DNA from: Amphibalanus amphitrite
Lineage: Eukaryota; Arthropoda; Thecostraca; Balanomorpha; Balanidae
Direction: 5' to 3'
Length of the DNA: 64,000 nucleotides
Assembly: GCF_019059575.1 (NCBI RefSeq)
Contig: NW_024881533.1
Span: forward strand, 124,001-188,000
Position numbers and translations under genes: made by a program. Below, piece by piece: positions 45,831 through 57,758 of the stretch; position 1 is the stretch's first letter; each line of letters starts with the position of its first letter. The notes under the pieces are model-generated. The model was given only the letters and a program-made list of their open reading frames with translations, had not been told where the DNA came from and did not search any database.

Positions 45831-46969
45831 CGCAGCGCTGGGCTGTGCCAGCCCCCGGGCAGCTGCCGCAGCTGGCCGCCGCCGGACTCCTGTGCCAGCC
45901 CCGGACAGCTGCCGCAGCACCGGGCTGTCCCAGCCCCGGGCCAGCTGCCGCAGCTCGCCGCCGCCAAGGCCAGACAGTCGACAGTGGGCCTGCCAGCGCC
46001 GCTGATAGGAAATCAGCCGCTTTTTGTGCGGCTCACAGGTTATCGCCAAATGGCTGATCAAGGCCGGTGGTGGGTCGGGCGTTAATGGTGCCGATAATTG
46101 GTACCGGGCAGGGAGGGGTGTGACTCTGCTGAGGGTCCGGGTCCTCAGAGCACCCAATATGGATGTGCTGCCACCAGCATCCGGCCGGCCCGTTCTGCGT
46201 ATGGTGTTATCTCGATTCTCGGGTGTAAATTCCGAGCGTCACATCACACTCGCGAGCATCCCATGCCAACGATCCTTTGGCAGTGGATCCGTGCGAGCTT
46301 GTCTGTAGCGTCTGTCTCTGAACGGCGCTGCGCTGAGAGGAAAGGGCACATTCCGGCTGTGCGGCGGCCTCGCCGTGGCCGCCGTCTGTGGTATGCCGGC
46401 CTTCATGTCGATGACATTTCCAGTCTAATGCCGCCATCTCAAGGTCGGCGCCCGACACACGTGTCGCCGCCGAGCCGCCCGCGGTCCGGACAGCGGCAGC
46501 GCGGACAGCTGCGCGCTGCTGCACGCTCCGCAGTTTCCAGGCACCGCGCCGTTGTCGGCACCGATGCTCGCCGACCAATCCTTATATGGCAATGTCGTGT
46601 TGAGGCACCGCGCCGCGCCGCTGGGAGTTCTGCACTCTGCAGCGCTCCGATCCGATCGAGGGATGGCACGGAATGTTTCCGGAATGACCGGTCGACACAT
46701 TCCGAATGGGTGGCAGTGAGAAGTGTTGGCCATTGGAGGGGCCGGTTTTTAGCGTTTGGTGGTGGGCTTTCTAACTGCTACTGCAGGAAATGTTAGAGAA
46801 CGGGGCAGGCAGACTATGCTGACTGCTCTCGTGACGGATAAAAAGACCTGCTCACAGATGCCGTTGCAGACAGACCCTGCTGGTATTTTTACTCGTTGTC
46901 TGAAAGCCGCTACTGGCAATCCTCTGTGGCAGATAGGCAGACCATGCTGACAGTGCCCCCGTTGGCAGG
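45831..46969. other. Non-coding DNA
   Basis: GC-rich, with overlapping frames up to 232 codons and no motifs. Nothing supported. Confidence 0.4.
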
Positions 46970-47165
46970 CAGACCCTGTTGACAATCCCTGGGACAGATA
47001 GACCCTACTGACAGCCCCCCCCCCCCCCCAGTGGCTGACAGTTCCCCGTGGCTGACAGACCCTGCTGACAGTTTCTCCCGTGGCTGACAGACCCTGCTGA
47101 CAGTTTCTCCCGTGACTAACAGACCCTGCTGCCAGTGCCCCAGCGGCCGACAGACCCTGCCGCCA
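46970..47165. repeat. Degenerate 32-bp minisatellite
   Basis: Units of TGACAGACCCTGCTGACAGT plus TTCTCCCGTGGC with a C-run at 47018-47029. Confidence 0.8.
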
Positions 47166-47786
47166 GTTCCTGTGGCAGACACTCACTGTGCGTCGGTATC
47201 AGTAGGGAGCCCCCGTCGGTCGGCAGAGCGGCGCCGGGAGGGGACTGGCGTGCCCGATAGGTGACGGCATTCCCATGTCGCGGCACCCTATACCTACTGA
47301 TGAAACTCCGTTACTCGCAGTATTGTTTAACCATGCTTTTCACAGTCTCATTCGGTTGTATCAGCTCTTTTGAAGGTACTCTGCTGGTGTTGATATAAAA
47401 CGTTTCATCCTTGTTGTGTAAATGGGAGAATTAACCGAATGGGAGAAATGTCGCTACAGACGAAGCAAATATGCTCTAATAGATATAGAAGATAGCTGAA
47501 GTTGAATGTCCCTTACTTAACTGCTCGATTAGAGGAATTCGGGTTGATTTAAGGGTCAAAACATTTAGTTCTTATACTGAAGCTTCATCCATCCTGCTGC
47601 TCAGATCGAATGCAGACCAATCCCCTTGAGGTCCATTTAGCGAGCAACGGTCCGCAGACTCGTGGCCTTTTTCGAAGTCCATTTTATCTTTCATCCATGT
47701 TACATCGTCACGCCATACGTGGTGGAAGGCTTTTGACGTCAATACATACATACATACACATTGATAATGGATGTAAATGGATTAGT
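47166..47786. other. Non-coding DNA
   Basis: Mixed composition with a short (ACAT)n tract near 47740-47757. Nothing else recognised. Confidence 0.4.
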
Positions 47787-48189
47787 ACACCTTTTTGCAT
47801 TTGAATTCAACCATTCGCCATAACTGTTTGAGGAGCCATTTCGACAATCCGCATTGAGCACAACTATTCCGGCGTGGTGTGTTTCATTTCAGCCATTCAG
47901 CAAAACAGATTGAACACTGAAATGAGCGATCTGCAAAACAGTTTAACAGTTCGCCGCACTTCGGCATAGAGGGAGCCAGCTCGGCATATGACGACTAGGT
48001 TCGACCATTGACGATTTGTTTTGCACAACGTCGAACCATTCGTTCAATGTCGAGTTGTAGAGGAAGATCGCCGAATAGTTTTGCACAATGGTGATTCTTT
48101 GTGACCAACCGCCCATTTGTAGCGCCACCTATATGGTGAATGTGTACAAACGTTTTGCTCAATGGTCAAAAGCTAACGCAAAAAGGTGT
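47787..48189. mobile_element. MITE of unresolved superfamily, 403 bp
   Basis: Inverted ends ACACCTTTTTGC (47787-47798; inverse 48178-48189) are flanked by a perfect 6-bp direct repeat ATTAGT (47781-47786 and 48190-48195). Internal words such as TTTTGCACAATGGT and CAACCATTCG recur. No coding capacity. A 6-bp duplication does not fit the common MITE classes. Confidence 0.7.
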
Positions 48190-48782
48190 ATTAGTAGTTG
48201 ACAAACAAGAACTAGTACACACTACACTGATTGATGACGAACTTATATCAAAGACGCACACCTTAAGTTTATGAAACACTTTTCTGTTCCACAGCCTGTA
48301 AATAAATTGTTTATTTGTCAGTCGCTATGCTTCAGATGAGAGAACATTTCGCTAATATCCATTATTTCCCGTCGATTTCACCTTTCATGTTTGCATCAAA
48401 TGTTCCATAATGGTCTCTGATGTTATGACGACGATTATGCTCATTTTGCTTTTCCATTTTTATGCTCCTTCATTATACTCATCCGTGTTATGCAGTCCAG
48501 AAGCGACCCTGTATCCTGTTTGCCGCGATCACCCTCCTCCCCGAGTCTCTGGCATTTCCTGCCCGCGGCTCCCAGCCCTCCCAGTGTTTCGATGGGGAGG
48601 TCGGGACTCGGGCGGGCCTGCCGCGCGCGACACCTATGGGGGATGACCCGCGTCAGCGTCGGAGAGAGGCCCGGAGACGGGACAGAGGACGGGAGGGGAC
48701 GCCGGCGGCTGCCTGCGTCTGGGCCGCCGGGCGCGTGGGCGAGGAATGAGGTCAGGCGTCGCCAGTCTGCTTTGGAAGAAAC

Positions 48783-48783
<1 letters not shown>
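48190..48783. other. Non-coding DNA
   Basis: Nothing recognised. Confidence 0.4.
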
Positions 48784-48842
<59 letters not shown>

Positions 48843-48959
48843 TCAGTCAGTCAGTCAGTCAGTCAGTCAGTCAGTCAGTCAGTCAGTCAGTCAGTCAGTC
48901 AGTCAGTCAGTCAGTCAGTCAGTCAGTCAGTCAGTCAGTCAGTCAATCAGTCAGTCAGT
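48784..48959. repeat. (AG)n then (TCAG)n microsatellite
   Basis: About 55 bp of AG repeat followed without a gap by about 120 bp of TCAG repeat with one interruption. Confidence 0.95.
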
Positions 48960-49357
48960 ACAGACACCTCAGGGGGAGGTTTCTTTTTGCCTAACTTCTG
49001 GAAAATGAGGTCATAGGATCGTGAAATATTTTGGGGTTACAATGGACTTTTACTTTGTCAATATGGTGTGTCAGCATACATGAGGTCCACGCTACTCTGT
49101 GATGAAATGTTTTGTTCTCGTTGATATCGCGAAATATATCGTTGATATAATTACATCGCTGATGACATGGCACCGTGACTGTCGCGATGCGTCACGACTT
49201 AACGCATTTTCAGCATGCACTGCGCAGTTTTATATAATCCCTATAGTTAGGATATAATTTCATGTATCAAAAAACCGATATACAGAGAGGAAGAGCAAAA
49301 ATCGAGTGGATGCTGCGAAATGCGACCAATGTCGGTCAATTATCGACCTGCTTATGA
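48960..49357. other. Non-coding DNA
   Basis: Nothing recognised. Confidence 0.4.
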
Positions 49358-49809
49358 GCCTGTTCCAGCGCCTCCAGTAGAAATTCTTGACTGGAGGCTC
49401 TACCAGAGGTTTCACTGGAGGCGCTGGAACGTAATCTGGAGATTTCTGGAGATTGGCATCACAGATACCAAAAGAATGATGATTGTTCTCTCTTGAAACG
49501 CAAAATTTGTTTTCAATTTTATTAAGAAAGATCAACAAAATTATAGCAATGTAATTTTCTTTACATTCAAGTTGTAATATAATCAGTCAAAAGTCCTTTG
49601 TTTACATTCGTGATTGTCACATGTGCGCCATAATTGTAGACCAGAGCCTCCAGAGAAATTTGGACCTCCCAACTCTCTGGAGGCTACTGGAGGTTTCTGG
49701 AGCTTTGGCGAGAGCTTTCTGGAGCTTTCTGGAGGCGCTGGAACGCTCTCTGGAGGATTCTAGAGCTTTCTGGAGATTTCTGGAGGTTTCTGGAGGCGCT
49801 GGAACAGGC
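49358..49809. mobile_element. MITE with internal copies of its own ends, 452 bp
   Basis: Perfect 20-bp inverted ends GCCTGTTCCAGCGCCTCCAG (49358-49377; inverse 49790-49809). CTGGAGGCGCTGGAACG recurs inside near 49414 and 49729, with many CTGGAG words between. I could not find a convincing target duplication. Confidence 0.7.
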
Positions 49810-51994
49810 CATATGTCTCGTTTTCGCCGTTAGTCTCGGATTCAGAATTCAGACACATTTCATCCCCGAGGGTTCGGCGTTTGCGATGTCTGTTAGACCA
49901 GCTCGTTCCGTCCGGTGGCGGCGCGCTCCCTGTCTGGGCCTTCCCGTGGTCGGTCCGCCGCCGCCGTCAGCTGATGCGCCGCAGACCGACTGACCTCGGG
50001 CGCCATTTTGTCCGGCGCCGGGCGGGGGGGGGGCGGCACGTGCCGGCTCCGCACGGTGGCGACCTCACCCAGAGCGAACGCTGGGCTCCCGGCCCACACG
50101 GACGAACCGTCCCAGATCCAGCTGAAAACACCGACACTGACCAAAACCGCTTCAGGCTTGGTGGGAGTCAGCCTCAGAAATATTATTTAAACGTTCATTA
50201 TTTCTTCTTGGATGTGTCTCAAAGTCATGAGACGGATTATCGATTACTTTAGGCACGCGCCAGGATGACCGGGCACCAATTGAAAGCTCACACTCGTATG
50301 AGAAGGAAACTGCTTTTAAGCTCAAGACACAAAGTTGTAGCAAAGGTTGCATGTGCTTGAGCGGTTATGTTCTTTTAGTTCAGCTCTGTCGATTATTGGC
50401 GACATAGACACCTAATCATGCTTCAGTGAACCGTTTATGCTTAGGATGCCGATTGCCGATATTTCAAATGTAGACATGAAAGGTAAACTTAAAACTACAA
50501 TGCTTATCTGTGCACGAAGTTTGTTCTCACTGCTCTGGGAATATTCCCCATATGAATACGAAAATGAAAACAAGGCTTCGTAAGTAATACGCTGTTAGCA
50601 ATGTTGCCCAAGACGATAAGGCAACTTATGTTCATTCATGTAAGGCAATTCATGTGGTTGGCTGGTAAGTTGTGGGTGTTGAATACAAATAGCAGCCAGG
50701 AATAGCCGATAGTTGAGGACATCCGGCTGCGTAATGCAGACTGCAGTTAGTTTCGTGGACGAACGCCTACATCAGGCAATAGGCATGCGGCGGTCGAAGT
50801 GGCGTGTCGGGGCGGCGGCGCTGGCCGCTCAGACATGGCCCAGGGCGTTACCGGCGGCCGCGCCGATCGCAGGCTGGCCGGCCGCCGTCTGGCTTCGAGC
50901 AGCGGCGTCTCCAGGCGCCGACACAGGGGAGGCGCCCGCCCCACCGCGGCAGGGGAGGCCATGAGCGGCGCGGAGCTGGGTGGATCTCAGAAACAGCTGG
51001 GATCCAATGTTCGGCTGAATCCAGGGCGTGACCCGGCTCGCCTCCCGCCACTGTGCGCTGGGTCCGCCCATGACGCTCTCGGGGAAAATGGGTCAGCGCC
51101 GGCTGTGTCTAGACAGCGGCGGCGGCCGCCGGCTGTTGCCAAGGCTGCCGGCCGCGCCAGCCAGCCGGCGCACCATCGATCCCGAATGCCCGGGCCGCCG
51201 CGCCAGGGCGGGGCGGGGGAGCTGCCGCAGCCATGGGCTGCGACAGCCATGGGCGGCCGGCCAGGGCCCTGGCGGGGGGCCGCGCAGCTGCCGGAGGGGC
51301 GGCTGGGACAGCGCCAGGCCGCAGCTCACAGGGCCGCAGATAACGGCTAACGGTGCCGGCAGTAATTGCAGCTCTGCGAAGGGAGATGGGCCGGGTGTCG
51401 GGTGGACAGCCTTAGCGAGCCGGACACGCCGCGCGGCAGCTGCGGCCGGCCTCCGGAGTCGCTCCCATATACCGGCGGATATGGCGAGCAGGCGTCTGAT
51501 TTCGGTCAGGGCCGCCGCGCTGCCCACACGGGCTGTTTTATTTTCCCGGGTTTGTTTTCACCCGGCTGTGTGCGGCCACGGTGTCCAGGTGGCCCTTCCT
51601 GAGCCGATTTCGCCGAGCCGGGGGATTTCGCGGCGGCGTCTGTAGGGAAGGTGCCACTGGTGCCGGGCCGGGTCCATCCAGGGGTGTGGCTCCTGACTCC
51701 TGACTCCTGCAGTGCCTCTCCGCTGCCACTGAGAAGCCAATGATGAATGGCGTCCCACGCAGAGTTAATGCGGACGTTCATTTCTTGTTCTGGCTGCGTT
51801 TAATTCGAAGCAAAAATGAAAATATTCTAAAATATATTATTAAATATATATATCAAAATATATTAAAATGTTCTATAGCTGTATTACGATGGATTGATCG
51901 TATGAAGGTGAATACTTCATTGGGACAGTGACAGTGAACGTTTTAATTTTTATGCTTTGCTTTGCGTTTAAGCGGTAGGTCGGTGTCAGTCGTT
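49810..51994. other. Non-coding DNA
   Basis: GC-rich blocks at 49900-50150 and 50780-51660 keep frames up to 205 codons open without motifs. The rest is AT-richer. Nothing supported. Confidence 0.4.
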
Positions 51995-52275
51995 TCAGGG
52001 CGCTATCGATGTGACGCGTGGGGTGCTATCGATGTGACGGGTGGGGCGCTATCGATGTGACGGGTGGTCAGCCGGGTCACAGGGTGCTATCGATGTGACA
52101 TGTAGGGTGCTATCAATGTGACGCGTGGGGTGCTATCGATGTCACGGGTGGGGCGCTATCGATGTGACGGGTGGTCAGTCGGGTCACAGGGTGCTATCGA
52201 TGTCACGGGTGGGGCGCTATCGATGTGACGGGTGGTCAGCCGGGTCGCAGGGTGCTATCGATGTGACTGGTGGAG
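51995..52275. repeat. Minisatellite around GCTATCGATGTGACGGGTGG
   Basis: Short units of about 23-24 bp are organised into a higher-order unit of about 61 bp that also contains TCAGYCGGGTCACA. Confidence 0.9.
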
Positions 52276-53225
52276 CTCTGGAGCTCTGTCGTTGTCACGG
52301 GTGGCCGGTCCGGACAAGCCCTCTGCGATGGGACGTCGCGTACTAATGTCAAACGTGACAAACGTGACACCCTAATCCGGCTACATTATTAACCCGGCCG
52401 TATAACATGCAGGGCTGTTTTCGCACCCAGTGTGTGTGTCCAGAGGTGATCGAGAGCGATAATTGAATTTCCTGGCAAACATTTCAGACCGTCTGTTAGG
52501 GCGGGCGAGGCTCCGGCAGTCGTGGCGAGTTACCGGTAGTTACGGGGCCGGACGCCGGTTCATCGCCAGAGCAAACAGCGAAACCACGGGCTCTGTGGGC
52601 GACACCGGCCATCGAGTGCCGCCCGGCGCAGCGCGCTTCACGTGGTGGAAATAATTGGCTTATGAGAAGTTAATCACCGCTGTCCGATTTTTTTACGGTT
52701 TTAGGCGTGTTTGTGTAAAGGGGAGGGAACTTGGGCATCGAACTCAAATGGTGCACCCAATCATGCTCTTACGGAGTCTTCAGGTTTATGTTAAGGTTTA
52801 CGGAGTCTTTCCGGTACTTCAAGTTTTCATTAGGTTATTTTAATAGTTTTCATCATCAGTCTTTTTCTTGTTCCGTAAGCTCCTTCGCATGCGTAGTTCC
52901 CCACATGGTAAGATCGTGGTTTCACCATCCTGCTGAACTCACCGTATGCCTTAGTTACATCAGCCGCCGCCCCGCGCCCAATTAGTAGTCGCTTCCGCCT
53001 GCGCCGCCGCTCTGGCCTCAGCCTTGGACAATGGTAAAATAATAGTTTTTGTATTTCACACCAACGCAATGCGCGTACCCCCCATGTCTTCAATGGTATT
53101 CACTATTCAGGTGGTTCGTGCAAGCGACTTAAATTTTGGGTGGCTACATTTTATGCTGTTTCTTTTTTAAGTTGGCACATCGTAAAGTGTTTGACAAAAT
53201 GGACATCGCCAGATTTCTGTGCAAC
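52276..53225. other. Non-coding DNA
   Basis: Nothing recognised. Confidence 0.4.
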
Positions 53226-53229
53226 TTAA

Positions 53230-53706
53230 AGGGACCCTCCCACCTTCAAAAAAGTTAATGAATTGGCATGAAAGTGATGTCGCTCGATTCAGAAAGAGCA
53301 AAAACGAATATCTACCAAATTTCACCGAAAAATATTCACCGGTTTTCAAGATATTAGACTTCTACTTTTGTTTACCTTTTTGGGATCTCCGCTGTTCCTA
53401 GCGACTTCATTTTGGAAGTGCGGCGTTCGCGGCAGATGTTGCGCGCAAATAGCATTTACCACCGCTGCTTTACAAAGATGTTAGCATAAGGTTTTAAAAT
53501 CGTTAGATCACCGCTGACGTCACAAATTCTAAGGGGGCATCTCAATGCATTAGCCCCTTAGAATCCGAAAACTGCAAGTTTGAAATTCCATATCTCCGAA
53601 TTAAAGCATTTTTCGATGTTGTGAGTACCCAAACCGGTATTTGCAGGCCATGGCCACCAATTTGGCTATCTCAACTCAAAACTAATGTTAAGGTGGGATG
53701 GTCACT
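53230..53706. mobile_element. T2/Kolobok-type TTAA MITE, copy D (477 bp)
   Basis: TTAA at 53226-53229 and 53707-53710. Ends are AGGGACCCTCCCACCTT and, reverse-complemented, AGTGACCATCCCACCTT (two mismatches). A third subfamily relative to A/B and C. Its right TTAA is also the left TTAA of the element that follows. Confidence 0.8.
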
Positions 53707-53710
53707 TTAA

Positions 53711-54852
53711 CCCGCGCCCCAGTGGCGGTCTCAGCCAACTTCGCCCTAGTGGGGGGGGGGGGGGCATATGTTACCACCCACCTCTAACTCAAAAACTAAG
53801 AGGGCTAGAAAGACGCGGTAAAAAGCAGTCGATAGCTCTCAATGCGTACGTTTGAAAGTATTTCAATCATTTTTCATCTTAGAGCAATATTGGGGTCACC
53901 AGAGGTCATCAAAGGTCAAAATTTGCCAATTGTCATTATATTTTTCAGAAAAGATGCCGTTATCTCAGGAACTATGATAGCTAGAAAAACGCATGGAAAA
54001 GCAATCGATAGCTTTTGAACTCTTCTTTTGATAAGGTCATTATCAAAATTGACCTCAGGTCAACGGTTTAGCCTCCAGAGGGCAAAAACTCCAAAAATAG
54101 CTGTATTTACCAAAAGTGTTTTTCGACAATAACTTTCGACCACAAAAAGCCACGACATTTCTATTGCCAGAATCGTGTTCCTCTTGCCGAGACGCGTCGA
54201 ATGAATTATAATTTGACCTTGAAAGGTCAACTTGAAAATTTGACCTCAGGTCAAGGTCATGACCTGACCGGAAAAGGCCATGTTGCATATCAATCGATGC
54301 GTCTCAACAAGACAAACACAATGAGACCATCCCCAGCGTTCTATCTCTTTCCAATCGCGAGTTATTGGCAAAAATCTGTTTGTAGCCTCAGATGACCTCG
54401 GATGACCTTTCTAGAGGCTATAAGCAAAAATGACACCTTGTTCATCACGGGTAGTCCAAATCATTGTGATTCTGAAAAATTTGGACTGTTACTATGCGTA
54501 GACACGGATCTAGAGGCATTTTCATTTTTCTCCATTGACTTGTAATGGAAAGGTCACGCCACTGACCTGACCTTAGGTCACGGATATAAAAAATCCGAGA
54601 TATGCAAATTGTAGGCGCCCATAACAGCATGCAATTCACCAAGTTTAAAACCTTTCTGACAAACACTGCAGGCTGGACATGATTGCAAACTTTTTTAGGC
54701 TTGGTCAGTTAACTTGACCTGGTGACCTGACCTGACATGACCTGGGATCAAAAATTTCACACATTGTCCAAAATTGATGTACCAAAAGCTACGCAAAAAA
54801 CGCGACAGGGTGGTAACACATGCCCCCCCCCCCCCCCCCACTGGGGCGAAGG
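53711..54852. mobile_element. TTAA element with G-run ends, 1142 bp
   Basis: TTAA at 53707-53710 and 54853-54856. Ends are CCCGCGCCCCAGTGG and, reverse-complemented, CCTTCGCCCCAGTGG. Both are followed by long G-runs and CATRTGTTACCACCC. The interior contains many GACCTGACC and AGGTCA words, as in the element at 22662-23838. No transposase frame. Confidence 0.8.
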
Positions 54853-54856
54853 TTAA

Positions 54857-55082
54857 GCTGCAAAACGTGGGTTTGAAATTCACTTGGCAAAACACAGGTC
54901 TTCGCCAGTGCCTGTTTCTCATGTCTCTCTGTCCTGTCATTCCAGGCTGACGCCCCCCCCCCCCCTCACGATTCAGTCTGTCCCCCGCCCCCTCCCCTAC
55001 CTCGCCGGTGTGCCGCTGGGCTGTTTGTTGTGGTTACATTGATCGCCGAGGTCCCGTCTGGCCGGGGTCGCAGGCTCGCCGG
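54857..55082. other. Non-coding DNA
   Basis: A C-run at 54954-54965 and GC-rich sequence; nothing recognised. Confidence 0.4.
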
Positions 55083-55395
55083 CGGCACACCCCTGGATAT
55101 ACCACTGTCTGGACAGGCGACACAGCCCTGGATACCACTGTCTGGACAGGAGACACATACCACTGTCTGGACAGGCGACACAGCCCTGGATACCACTGTT
55201 TGGTTAGGCGACACATCCCTGGATACCACTGTCTGGACAGGCGACACACCCCTGGATACCACTGTCTGGACAGGCGACACAGCCCTGGATACCACTGTCT
55301 GGATAGACGACACATACCTGGATACCACTGTCTGGACAGGCGACACATACCACTGTCTGGACAGGCGACACAGTCCTGGATACCACTGTCTGGAC
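55083..55395. repeat. 33-bp minisatellite, about nine units
   Basis: Unit ACAGCCCTGGATACCACTGT, CTGGACAGGCGAC, with some shortened units. It is cut at 55395 by the hAT element and resumes in decayed form at 62603-62660. Confidence 0.93.
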
Positions 55396-56266
55396 CAGAC
55401 TTGTAAACGATTCAAAAATTTCAATCAATTCAATCACGACTCACTTGATGAAATGACTGATTCAATCATAACTCAATCAAACAGTCTGATTTTCCAAGCG
55501 ATTCAATCACGACTCATGGACCTTGTGATTCAACTCAATCACGACTCATCCCATTATCAGTGATTCAGGGAATGACTCAACTCATGATTTAACTCAACGC
55601 GATTCAGTCAAGATGTTATATAAAATTTATACATATGTGATATCAATTCAAGACATTTTTGGAAACTGATACCAAACAGATACCAACCAAATACACTAAG
55701 AAAATACCAAAAATCATAGAAAAGTACTGAATCTATACTGAACTCAACAAAGCTGTAGATATCTATATAAATACTGTGTAAAGATGATAATTTAAGCACA
55801 GAAAAGACAAGCTCTGTTACAAATGAAGCTACCAGAGGACTTATAAAAATTCATTTATCTGCTTGGCGCTTGGAAAAGGAAACATGCAAAATTGCACAGG
55901 ACACTACCACATATTATCAGCATCATCGAAAAGGACCAAAATTTGTAAATCAATTGTGATACCCAAACTAAAATAGCTGGTGATCAGCCATTAAAAAAAT
56001 ATTGATGGATACTTTATGAAGCAGTGGTAAAGCCGGTAAAGCATTACACAGGACTAGACATTTTCGGCGTGCTACAAGTTTTCTTTACTATCAAGAATAC
56101 GGAATATCGACACATACGAAGCTATTCAATAGTTACATAATATAAACTGAATGCTCTCACGATAAAACTACCTCAACCATCCACATCTTCAATGACAAAA
56201 TCACAATTCCAAGCCCAACCCACGACACCAAACTTCATACGCGGCGGAGCTGAGTTGCAAGTTGTA

Positions 56267-56505
56267 AAGGCCTGGCTACCAGGACGCGTTTTCTGCGTGC
56301 GTTTTTTGTTTTTGCTTTTGCGAGTTTGCGTGATTTGCACAATACGGTTCTAGAAAGGAACGATATTATGTTTTGTTTTTGTTATATATAAAAACTTTAA
56401 GTATTAACTTATCATAAAAGGTTTTATTAATGTTTATATAATATACGCGAAACATGCAAGCTCGCAAAAAACGCACGCAGAACACGCATAGTGTAGCCAG
56501 GCCTT
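56267..56505. mobile_element. TA-flanked MITE, 239 bp
   Basis: Ends AAGGCCTGGCTAC and inverse, flanked by TA (56265-56266 and 56506-56507). A second matching block TTCTGCGTGCGTTTTTTG lies further in on both sides. A TA duplication suggests a Tc1/mariner-group MITE. Confidence 0.7.
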
Positions 56506-56715
56506 TAGTACTGAAGTACGCATGCGCCAAGTGGGCAGCCATCTTTAATTTAGCAGCAGAACCATGGATTACTTTGTACTATATAAAATACATAGTTTAT
56601 ATTTTTAGATTCAATTAAGCATATTTATGCATGCGTGTAAAACAGTTTTTATCCTGTCCAATTCATTAAAGAAAAATATCCAACAGTAGAAATCTAAATT
56701 GGTTTGGTAATATGC

Positions 56716-56813
56716 TGTGACGAATGTGTACTGTGCATGGTTGTGACTGTGTGTTATCCTTCCCCGGCAGACCTGTATCTGGGCCGAATACATGCTTTGA
56801 ACTGAACATCACA
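56716..56813 (+). repeat. 5' LTR, 98 bp
   Basis: TGTGACGAATG...CATCACA. I see no AATAAA and no clear TATA box. Its length is at the very low end for gypsy LTRs. Confidence 0.93.
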
Positions 56814-56814
56814 C

Positions 56815-56834
56815 TGGTGGCAGCTGATTGATTC
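56815..56834 (+). other. Primer-binding site, probably tRNA-Leu
   Basis: TGGTGGCAGC (56815-56824) fits the complement of a tRNA-Leu 3' end as I recall it, with partial match over the next ten bases. It begins one base after the LTR. Confidence 0.65.
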
Positions 56835-56948
56835 GGCCCAGATGAACCCACGCTTGATGGCCATGCATGATCTGGTTGCATGAAGTGAGCTTTGCATGCT
56901 GCATGTCCTGGGAGCTCGGACTGTGTGTACTATCTGAAGCCAAGAAGT

Positions 56949-57758
56949 ATGGTGGAGACTAAGCCTGAGCTACTTGGGGCTGTTGGTGGTCATGCCAAAA
57001 TTGATAAGTTTGATGGCCAGGGAAATGTTGAACGTTTCCTGGATCATTTTGATGTAGTGTCCAGGGCAAATGGTTGGAGCCCAGAAACTCGGGCTCTGCA
57101 GCTTCCTACTGCACTTTGTGGACCAGCTTTTGATTTTTTCCGCCGCCTACCCATTGAGGAGAAAACCACTGTAAGAGCACTGCAGGATGCCCTGCGAAAG
57201 GAATACTCTGCAACTGCCTTGGAGTCAGACTATGCTCTTCTGTTTGTATCTCGGAGGCGGTTGGCAGGGGAGCCCCTCCCAGAGTTTGGTGATGCTCTGA
57301 AGACGCTGGCACGGAAGGCGTATCCATCTTTTACTGAGATTCAGCTTGAAAGTCTGTGCAAAACCCACTTCATCAATGGAGGGTTGGCTGACACTCTGCG
57401 AGCCCAGCTTCTCCTTGGTGGTGACCAATCAGAATCATACAGAGACCTCATCTCGAGGGCAAGACGGCTGGAGCAGGTGTTTGCCCCAGCTGCAGTTCGA
57501 CGCGTGCCGTTGGAACAGGATGAGCTGAGGGGTGAAATCCAAAGACTGGCAGGTGTTGTATCAGCACTGGAGCAGAAAGTTGATGCGCTGTCAATACCCA
57601 AGAGCAGATTTGGACAGAGAAGGCGGTTTGATCAGACGCAGCAAGTGACAGCTAAACCCTCAGAGCCTGGGGCTCAGAAGGAGAAGAGGAAGCCTGTTAT
57701 CTGTTTTCGCTGCAAGCAGCCAGGACATATGGCCAGAGGCTGTGCAAATTTCGAGTAG
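56949..57758 (+). CDS. Gag of the 98-bp-LTR gypsy element
   Basis: Structural protein of the retrotransposon particle, 269 residues from the first ATG (56949). The frame is open from about 56892, but only a TTG start would use that. The N-terminal part (KIDKFDGQGNVERFLDHFD) resembles the capsid region of gypsy-type gag (retrotransposon_gag family). A predicted coiled region (EIQRLAGVVSALEQKVDAL) precedes a basic stretch and a single C-terminal CCHC zinc knuckle CFRCKQPGHMARGC (about residues 252-265) that should bind the element RNA. The stop follows four residues later, within a TCGAGTAGCC repeat. No stop or shift interrupts it. Size and layout are normal for the family. Confidence 0.9.
   Translation: MVETKPELLGAVGGHAKIDKFDGQGNVERFLDHFDVVSRANGWSPETRALQLPTALCGPAFDFFRRLPIEEKTTVRALQDALRKEYSATALESDYALLFVSRRRLAGEPLPEFGDALKTLARKAYPSFTEIQLESLCKTHFINGGLADTLRAQLLLGGDQSESYRDLISRARRLEQVFAPAAVRRVPLEQDELRGEIQRLAGVVSALEQKVDALSIPKSRFGQRRRFDQTQQVTAKPSEPGAQKEKRKPVICFRCKQPGHMARGCANFE

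Noticed and set aside
45428..46157. VPTPPSTGLFQLQGELT repeat frame (209 codons) and its antisense
   Set aside because: The 51-bp minisatellite explains it; open on both strands.
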